NCBI GenBank assembly: GCA_032622095.1
Contig: CP136061.1
Coordinates: 125,812,754 to 125,876,753, forward strand
Direction of reading: 5' to 3'
DNA: 64,000 nt
From: Siphonodentalium dalli
Lineage: Eukaryota; Mollusca; Scaphopoda; Gadilida; Siphonodentaliidae
A program made the position numbers and the translations under genes. The notes under the pieces are model-generated. The model saw only the letters and a program-made list of their open reading frames with translations, did not search any database and was not told where the DNA came from. Positions 57,001 to 64,000 of this stretch are shown piece by piece (the first letter of the stretch is position 1; each line of letters begins with the position of its first letter).

Positions 57001-60000
57001 GAAGGGGCTGCATGGTCGCGTGACTTTCCTGTAGTTGCCCGCGGGGTGGCACCGCACGAAAATACAAGGATTCCCGGGTTTCCACCATGACTCAGGATAC
57101 GGCAGCCGATTTAGTAACGAAAAGTGCTATTTGACACCCCATGCACGACTTCAGCCCAATTATAGAAAATTTGGAAGGGGCTGCATGGTCGCGTGACTTT
57201 CATATAGTTGCCCGCGGGGTGGCACCGCACGAAAATACAAGGATTCCCGGGTTGCCACCATGACTCAGGATACGGCAGCCGATTTAGTAACGAAAAGTGC
57301 TATTTTGACACCCCATGCACGACTTCAGCCCAATTTTATAAAATTTGGAAGGGGCTGCATGGTCGAGTGACTTTCCTATAGTTGCCCGCGGGGTGGCACC
57401 GCACGAAAATACAAGGATTCCCGGGTTTCCACCATGACTCAGGATACGGCAGCCGATTTAGTAACGAAAAGTGCTATTTTGACACCCCATGCACGACTTC
57501 AGCCCAATTTTAGAAAATTTGGAAGGGGCTGCATGGTCGCGTGACTTTCCTATAGTTGCCCGCGGGGTGGCACCGCACGAAAATACAAGGATTCCCGGGT
57601 TGCCTCCATGACTAAGGATACGGCAGCCGATTTAGTAACGAAAAGTGCTATTTTGACACCCCATGCACGACTTCAGCCCAATTTTAGAAAATTTGGAAGG
57701 GGCTGCATGGTCGCGTGACTTTCCTATAGTTGCCCGCGGGGTGGCACCGCACGAAAATACAAGGATTCCCGGGTTGCCACCATGACTCAGGATACGGCAG
57801 CCGATTTAGTAACGAAAAAGTGCTATTTTGACACCCCATGCACGACTTCAGTCCAATTTTAGAAAATTTGGAAGGGGCTGCATGGTCGCGTGACTTTCCT
57901 ATAGTTGCCCGCGGGGTGGCACCGCACGAAAATACAAGGATTCCCGGTTTTCCACCATGACTCAGGATACGGCAGCCGATTTAGTAACGAAAAGTGCTAT
58001 TTTGACACCCCATGCACGACCTTCAGCCCAATTATAGAAAATTTGGAAGGGGCTGCATGGTCGCGTGACTTTCCTATAGTTGCCCGCGGGGTGGCACCGC
58101 ACGAAAATACAAGGATTCCCGGGTTGCCACCATGACTCAGGATACGGCAGCCGATTTAGTAACGAAAAGTGCTATTTTGACACCCCATGCACGACCTTCA
58201 GCCCAATTTTAGAAAATTTGGAAGGGGCTGCATGGTCGCGTGACTTTCCTATAGTTGCCCGCGGGGGTGGCACCGCACGAAAATACAAGGATTCCCGGGT
58301 TGCCACCATGACTCAGGATACGGCAGCTGATTTAGTAACGAAAAGTGCTATTTTGACACCCCATGCACGACTTCAGCCCAATTTTAGAAAATTTGGAAGG
58401 GGCTGCATGGTCGCGTGACTTTCCTATAGTTGCCCGCGGGGGTGGCACCGCACGAAAATACAAGGATTCCCGGGTTTCCACCATGACTCAGGATACGGGC
58501 AGCCGATTTAGTAACGAAAAGTGCTATTTTGACACCCCATGCACGACTGCAGCCCAATTTTAGAAAATTTGGAAGGGGCTGCATGGTCGCGTGACTTTTC
58601 TATAGTTGCCCGCGGGGTGGCACCGCACGAAAATACAAGGATTCCCGGGTTGCCACCATGACTCAGGATACGGCAGCCGATTTAGTAACGAAAAGTGCTA
58701 TTTTGACACCCCATGCACGACTTCAGCCCAATTTTAGAAAATTTGGAAGGGGCTGCATGGTCGCGTGACTTTCCTATAGTTGCCCGCGGGGTGGCACCGC
58801 ACGAAAATACAAGGATTCCCGGGTTGCCACCATGACTCAGGATACGGCAGCCGATTTAGTAACGAAAAGTGCTATTTTGACACCCCATGCACGACTTCAG
58901 TCCAATTTTAGAAAATTTGGAAGGGGCTGCATGGTCGCGTGACTTTCCTATAGTTGCCCGCGGGGTGGCACCGCACGAAAATACAAGGATTCCCGGGTTT
59001 CCACCATGACTCAGGATACGGCAGCCGATTTAGTAACGAAAAGTGCTATTTTGCCCATGCACGACTTCAGCCCAATTATAGAAAATTTGGAAGGGGCTGC
59101 ATGGTCGCGTGACTTTCCTATAGTTGCCCCGCGGGGTGGCACCGCACGAAAATACAAGGATTCCCGGGTTGCCACCATGACTCAGGATACGGCAGCCGAT
59201 TTAGTAACGAAAAGTGCTATTTTGACACCCCATGCACGACTTCAGCCCAATTTTAGAAAATTTGGAAGGGGCTGCATGGTCGCGTGACTTTCCTATAGTT
59301 GCCCGCGGGGTGGCACCGCACGAAAATACAAGGATTCCCGGGTTGCCACCATGACTCAGGATACGGCAGCTGATTTAGTAACGAAAAGTGCTATTTTGAC
59401 ACCCCATGCACGACTTCAGCCCAATTTTAGAAAATTTGGAAGGGGCTGCATGGTCGCGTGACTTTCCTATAGTTGCCCCGCGGGGTGGCACCGCACGAAA
59501 ATACAAGGATTCCCGGGTTTCCACCATGACTCAGGATACGGCAGCCGATTTAGTAACGAAAAGTGCTATTTTGACACCCCCATGCACGACTGCAGCCCAA
59601 TTTTAGAAAATTTGGAAGGGGCTGCATGGTCGCGTGACTTTTCTATAGTTGCCCGCGGGGTGGCACCGCACGAAAATACAAGGATTCCCGGGTTGCCACC
59701 ATGACTCAGGATACGGCAGCCGATTTAGTAACGAAAAGTGCTATTTTGACACCCCATGCACGACTTCAGCCCAATTTTAGAAAATTTGGAAGGGGCTGCA
59801 TGGTCGCGTGACTTTCCTATAGTTGCCCGCGGGGTGGCACCGCACGAAAATATAAGGATTCCCGGGTTGCCACCATGACTCAGGATACGGCAGCCGATTT
59901 AGTAACGAAAAGTGCTATTTTGACACCCCATGCACGACTTCAGCCCAATTTTAGAAAATTTGGAAGGGGCTGCATGGTCACGTGACTTTCCTATAGTTGC

Positions 60001-60262
60001 CCGCGGGGTGGCACCGCACGAAAATACAAGGATTCCCGGGTTTCCACCATGACTCAGGATACGGCAGCCGATTTAGTAACGAAAAGTGCTATTTTGACAC
60101 CCCATGCACGACTTCAGCCCAATTTTAGAAAATTTGGAAGGGGCTGCATGGTCGAGTGACTTTCCTATAGTTGCCCGCGGGGTGGCACCGCACGAAAATA
60201 CAAGGATTCCCGGGTTTCCACCATGACTCAGGATACGGCAGCCGATTTAGTAACGAAAAGTG
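54031..60262 (+). repeat. 174-bp satellite, main block (~36 units) with higher-order pattern
   Basis: Consensus landmarks are ccatgactcaggatacggc, gtaacgaaaagtgctatttt, cacgacttcagcccaatttt, gcatggtcgcgtgactttcc and gcccgcggggtggcaccg. Spacing of catgactcagg is 174 (for example 54477 to 54651). Variant units recur at 7-unit spacing: gtgatatttt at 55558 and 56777, ctgtagttg at 55811 and 57029. They also recur at 6-unit spacing: acttttcta near 58594 and 59637. The repeat is therefore organised in ~1.22-kb and ~1.04-kb higher-order units. Confidence 0.93.
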
Positions 60263-60320
60263 TAATTTTAGGAGAATAGGGAACTGGGAACTGGGAACTG
60301 GGAACGGAATTCATGGAGCT

Positions 60321-60622
60321 GACATACCGACCTTTTCGCTCCATGATTTTCAGCATATGTGCTTCGGCCTCTTGGGACTCGGTGTCGAACTGAGTATCAT
60401 CATCTCCGAGTGCCAACAGTGACAGAATGGAATCATTCAGCGTGGTCAGTATATATCCTCCTTCGAACAAATCTGTGACAGAAGCACTTTGAGTTTCTTA
60501 CAGTCAAGTGCATCGCGTTTAACAACCGCGTCTGCTTCTGTTATAACTCGGGTTAGATGCCGGCGTTGTGCCCTTATTTTCTTTTGTAGAACGAGAAGTT
60601 GTGTTTTAGCATCAGAATCCAT
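60321..60622 (-). pseudogene. BEL/Pao gag, N-terminal part
   Basis: ATG at 60622-60620 opens MDSDAKTQLLVLQKKIRAQR, a basic helical start typical of BEL/Pao gag. A one-base frameshift near 60465 is followed by GGYILTTLNDSILSLLALGD and KIMERKGRYV at the border of the satellite element. Gag forms the particle that packages the RNA. Confidence 0.8.
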
Positions 60623-60648
60623 TTTTAGGGTTCGAGGGACCAATTATT

Positions 60649-60885
60649 TGACGGAATGTAGAAGTTGAATACAGAACACAATACGTAATCTCAATACATG
60701 TTTACTCTTCGGAAGCACAGGTAGTTATGACACGTACAATACAATAGCACACACAAAGTTCACATTGTCCTGGTCAGTTAATTAATACTGCTCATACTGC
60801 GCGTGTAGGCTAGTATAGTCGCATATGCTCATTAGATACTCTAGACTGGACATATATAGGGTGATTGTCCTAGATATCCCCGACA
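60649..60885 (-). repeat. 5' LTR of the BEL/Pao element
   Basis: 237 bases with the same TG..CA ends. Six bases inside it the minus strand reads tggtccctcgaaccc, a candidate tRNA primer binding site (starts TGG). The gag ATG follows at 60622. Confidence 0.92.
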
Positions 60886-60996
60886 ACAACCGCAATTTTT
60901 GATGGGTGGGTTCCTCGACTCGAATCAAATATATTTTACTCCAGAAGCCAAAGAAATAGTAATTTAGGAGCGTCTGATCGGATTGAGTACCTTTAA

Positions 60997-61190
60997 AGAG
61001 ATATTAAATACAAATACAAACAGCGTGATCCCTCCAAATTAGACTCTGACGGTAACTTAATAACTGATGAATGCCAACAAGCCATATTTCCGACTAAATC
61101 CTGAAAAGTTACCCATAATTCGATTACTTAGAGCATTACTGAATCAGAATACTTTATTTCATGACATAACATAGTATATAAATTATAAAC
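60997..61190 (+). pseudogene. LINE fragment, right half of the 47755-48231 LINE
   Basis: Plus-strand reading RDPSKLDSDGNLITDECQQA is the LINE block that normally follows FWQTVK (end of the left half at 48231). The two halves are parted by the TTAA element and all it contains. The copy breaks down after about 61110. Confidence 0.65.
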
Positions 61191-61217
61191 ATAGACATAA
61201 TAAGAAACATAAGTGAG

Positions 61218-61658
61218 ATGTCATGTGTATATCATGCACACACATACGAAGATGGGGGGAAATGTCAACTTTGTAGATCCGAGTATCTCAATCCTGTGTG
61301 GCATGTCATCTTGTATTGCCCTGCCTTCAACGGTATCCGTAACACATCCTGGTATGACTTCATAACTCACTTTGGCATTCCATGTTATTTAAAGCTTGAG
61401 GCTCTAAACTCGGACGAATTACTTGCTGTCTTCCTGAGTTCCATGCCAATTGATTTGTCTGATGAAGTAGCTGATATTTCTGACGCGTTGTCGACATTGA
61501 GCCGTTGTCTGAATGAACGATTTAATTATATTTTTTATGCAAATCGTGTATCACTTGATTTATTCACACCATTATTATGCATTTATATATTATTTGTATT
61601 CAATGTATCGCCTGTCCATACAGTCAAATGCGCCCTCTCGTTATTGCATCTAAAATGA
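61218..61658 (+). pseudogene. LINE C-terminus with CCHC-type finger
   Basis: KCQLCRSEYLNPVWHVILYC shows the C-x2-C..H..C finger found at the C-terminus of many LINE RT proteins. A helical tail follows (LSDEVADISDALSTLSRCLN). The ATG at 61218 is probably internal to the ancestral frame. It may be the 3' end of the LINE to its left after an internal deletion, or a separate copy. Confidence 0.65.
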
Positions 61659-61939
61659 TAATATTGCAGCAACGTGTTCGTGATCAGGCACTTTTAGTTA
61701 TTCCCATGGTCGTCGATTTTTCAATATTCGGCCTCAACCTGATTCTGGCTTCCGACGTTTCCGTATACAACACGCGGTAATTACCACCTTTGGACTCCGT
61801 GAGCAAATTATTTTCACATTGATTCAATTTGTTGTCCAATAGACGCTATTGTACAGTTTCTTATCTATGATATGCTATGCTTTAATTGTCAAAGCTGCAA
61901 ATTAATGCAGAACATGGATATATACATATAGACAATGGG
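61659..61939. other. LINE 3' region or spacer
   Basis: No repeat or gene is recognised. It may include the 3' UTR of the preceding LINE. Confidence 0.35.
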
Positions 61940-62175
61940 GTCACTTACATCATCGTCATCATCATCATCGACGTCCCCATCGTCATCATCGTCCTCGACA
62001 TTGTCATCATCATCAGTTTCATCATCATCACCATCCTCCTCATCATCATCATCATCATCATTGACCATCATCATCGCCATCGTCATCATTATCATCATCA
62101 TTATCGTCATCATCATTGTCATCACCGTCGTCATCATCATCGTCATCGTCATCTTTATCATCGTCGCTAATCATC
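61940..62175. repeat. Imperfect ATC/CATCAT microsatellite
   Basis: About 235 bases of catcatcatc and cgtcatcatc triplets. Open frames on both strands through it (poly-Ser, poly-Ile or poly-Asp) are low-complexity readings. Confidence 0.92.
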
Positions 62176-62324
62176 TTCATATTGGCATCTTAGTGATTGT
62201 CGTCCTGGCAACGTTTATAACGTCATCATCAATATCGTCGTAATTTGTTTTCTCATTTTGTAGATTAGGTACATAAGACACTGCACATGCATAATGACAG
62301 CATGTGTACATATGATTAATCGAA

Positions 62325-64000
62325 TCATGTTTTGTCATCTCTTGTTTTTTCGTGAATCTTCATACACGCCTTGACAAATATCGCTAAACTTTTCTGAATT
62401 GCTGGGTTTTGGCTACCGAGTAGAATATGAAATCGTGCTCTAGATGGATCTTGCCGAAAGGTAGCCGGAATATATTTTATTCTTAAATCCAGGTATTTTG
62501 GACAAATCATCACAACGTGGTACTCATCTTCTATGTGGGTCATGCATTTTTGACAGGCTCGGGATTTTCCTTTATTTTTACTCCACCTTCCAGACTCAGA
62601 ACGCAGTTTGTGATTACATGTTCTTAGTCGTAATAGTTCTTGGGCTAGGTCACGCGGTAGATTTTGCAAATATGATTCATATTTCATTGTCCGTTTAAAG
62701 TTCATGTATAATTTACCACGAGAGGAGTTGTACATGTCCCACCACCAGGTCTGAATAAAATGATCTTTGAGTGTGCTTTCGATGGCCATTATTTCTTTGG
62801 ATGAAATTTTCTGACATATCCATATGTAACTCATGCCGACGGAATCCAATATGCATGCCTTTAACTGATTGAATCCACGTTTTCACCTTGTTCGTCCTAC
62901 CCAGCTCCCCCAAGTTAACGAAAAGTAAATAAAGTACCCGCGCTAGAGGAGAACACTTGCCATTTAATATGCGGTTCCAATATTGAATAATTCTCATCTT
63001 ACATCTGATACTGATTGGATATCTGCCAATTTCTCCATACACCATGAATGTGGGCGTGCTGATTTTCAGTTTAAGAATATGTGTATAAAATCTCAAAATT
63101 ACTTTGTCTATTTCTGATGTGTTTTCTGTACACCATATTTCACTTCCATATAGAAGAATTGGTTCTATAGTTTTGTCCAAAAGCGTTATTAGTAGGTCGT
63201 TGGTCAAATTTAGGTTCTTGATATTCCCTAAAAACCCACGCATCGCCTTATTCCCAATCACCGATATGGCTTTGACTGCTTTGCAAAATCTGCCTGTGTA
63301 AAAGAACTCGACTCCGAGATAATTCATAGTGTCAACGTATTCTATTTTATTGCCAATTAGATACAAATCGTCAAAATCTTCCGGTTTTCGGTTGCAGAAG
63401 AGAATTGCTTTCGTTTTTTAAGTATTTACGTTTAGTTTCCACAAAGATGTATAGTCCCCAAACGCGTCCAGGGCCATTTGCATACTGGCCTGGCTGTCGG
63501 CAAACAAAACGGTATCATCCGCATACAACAAACACATGATTCTAATATATACTCCTAGTTTTTCTGTGGATTGATCGCCTAGGAATTTCAAACCGTCGAT
63601 AGCACAATCTTTTAGAAATGGTTCGAGGTCGTTTATGAACAACGAGAACAATAAAGGAGATAGTATTACCCCTTGTCTAACACCCGCGCTGCAAGTAAAA
63701 AATTCTGACCGCTTGATATTCTGAACTACACAAGATTTTATGTTTCCGTACATGCTACGAATAATTCTTAAAATTTTTCCATTTATACTGGATGTCATAA
63801 GTTTGACCCAAAGTCCCTCCCTCCATACTGTGTCGAATATGCCTTCTTAAAATCGACAAAACAGCAGTATATTTGTTTTCCTCTTGCAAGATAAAAGTCA
63901 ATAAGACTTTTCATAATGAATATATTGTCGGTAGTTGAATGACCTTTACGGAATCCTGCCTGAAACTGGGTTAATATGCATTCACCCTCGCAAAATTTTT
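62325..64000 (-). pseudogene. LINE reverse transcriptase to C-terminus, minus strand, enters from beyond the window
   Basis: Read from 64000 downwards: LTQFQAGFRKGHSTTDNIFI, CCFVDFKKA, then after a frameshift near 63838 VRQGVILSPLLFSLFINDL and the catalytic LLYADDTVLFADS. A TAA at 63418-63420 lies in frame. After it come NYLGVEFFYTGRF, LLYGSEIWC and STPTFMVYGEIGRYPISI. A frameshift near 62840 leads into WWWDMYNSS and the C-terminal finger CQKCMTHIEDEYHVVMICP, ending at 62325. In such elements this protein copies the RNA into the target site. This copy has two frameshifts and one stop, so it is dead. The clade is not certain (RTE/CR1-like group). Confidence 0.9.

Larger units (their letters stand above)
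53263..60320. mobile_element. 7,058-bp satellite-bodied element with perfect inverted ends and 9-bp target duplication
   Basis: gacataccg lies on both sides (53254-53262, 60321-60329). The ends are perfect inverse copies: agctccatgaattccgttcc, three agttccc repeats, tattctcctaaaattacac, then satellite. The body is a 174-bp unit: about four units inverted from 53331 to 54030, then about 36 units in the other orientation to 60262. There is no transposase gene, since every long open frame is one 76-codon reading of the unit. The element sits in BEL gag. A 9-bp duplication and foldback form suggest Mutator-like mobilisation. Confidence 0.9.
48514..60885 (-). mobile_element. BEL/Pao LTR retrotransposon, minus strand, defective and twice interrupted
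   Basis: Two direct LTRs (48514-48744 and 60649-60885) enclose a gag-protease-RT-RNase H order read on the minus strand. That order, the DUF1759-type gag, the DDGS protease and the A17-like region mark BEL/Pao. The 5-bp word gttgt (minus strand) flanks the element on both sides, two bases off at the left. The integrase region is missing: RNase H-like coding ends near 48800 and a 17-base G run precedes the LTR. Stops and frameshifts occur in gag, protease and RT. Two DNA elements are inserted, at 50917-51943 and 53263-60320. Confidence 0.93.
48236..60992. mobile_element. Foldback TTAA element (T2) split by a BEL/Pao retrotransposon
   Basis: Inverted 95-bp ends: aggtactcaatccgatcaga on the left (48236-48330) and its inverse at 60898-60992. 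TTAA lies at 48232-48235 and 60993-60996. Without the BEL element only about 385 bases remain. They form one near-complete palindrome: after the ends both arms continue with aaattgcggttgt and a ggataactctaaaatcaag hairpin (48429-48511). The left arm has 87 extra bases (48331-48417). It is non-autonomous. The tip AGGTAC resembles the AGGCAC/AGGTAC tips of family T1. Confidence 0.82.

Noticed and set aside
54357-60422. Many open frames of 66-112 codons in the satellite (MTQDTAADLV.. and MHDFSPILEN.. readings)
   Set aside because: They are the same 174-bp unit read in different frames. The unit length is divisible by three, so the frame repeats, and stops recur in every unit.
61889-62243. Open frames of about 90-100 codons on both strands
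   Set aside because: Low-complexity readings of an ATC microsatellite.

Overview
This is a window of AT-rich, non-coding-dominated animal nuclear DNA, almost certainly from a marine invertebrate. The support is indirect: BEL/Pao and CR1/RTE-like retrotransposons, a PHD-OTU-MULE transposase of the kind found in aquatic invertebrates, a tRNA-derived SINE with an AATCAATC tail, and frequent words such as taggccta and tacatgta. I cannot name the phylum. No bacterial genes, operons, rRNA or CRISPR arrays are present, and I see no convincing intact host gene. Nearly every coding-like stretch belongs to a mobile element, usually broken by stops, frameshifts or nested insertions.

Layout. 0-2 kb: two LINE reverse transcriptase C-termini and a rearranged LINE fragment. 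2.2-6 kb: a broken PHD-finger/OTU/MULE transposase gene, split by a 1.34-kb inverted-repeat element. 6.2-8.4 kb: a nest of small DNA elements with AATAAACGTGCA-type motifs. 9.4-11 kb: a MITE interrupted by a 1.2-kb element with long inverted repeats. 11.6-14.6 kb: a ~3-kb element with GTAACG..GGACGCG subterminal repeats and a decayed ORF. 16.4-17.2 and 42.4-43.3 kb: two copies of a G-run-rich hAT-like element sharing a small ORF. 19.0-26.2 kb: a 0.5-kb TTAA element that received a 6.7-kb element bounded by CCCATATAAAAATG inverted termini and inverted arrays of TTACCNNGGTAA palindromes. 27.3-31.2 kb: a ~3.9-kb element carrying many GTCCCTACTGTTACC motifs, with a MITE and a SINE inside. 36.4-37.8 kb: ~130-bp repeats carrying TCAAGGTCA. 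43.7-44.3 kb: a foldback with a 9-bp target duplication. 44.5-47.3 kb: an element whose two halves are inverted arrays of ATCTCGTTTAAACGAGAT.

48.2-61 kb is the most striking part, a four-level nest. A LINE fragment is split by a foldback TTAA element. That element is split by a BEL/Pao LTR retrotransposon on the minus strand, with 231/237-bp LTRs and a 5-bp duplication. The BEL gag is split by a 7,058-bp element (53263-60320) with perfect inverted ends and a 9-bp target duplication, and this element consists almost wholly of a 174-bp satellite in two head-opposed blocks. The BEL protease region carries a further 1.03-kb insertion. 61-64 kb: LINE C-termini and an ATC microsatellite, ending in a minus-strand LINE RT that runs off the window.

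The recurring theme is transposons whose ends or whole bodies are inverted arrays of short repeats, several datable relative to each other by target duplications and by empty sites within the window.
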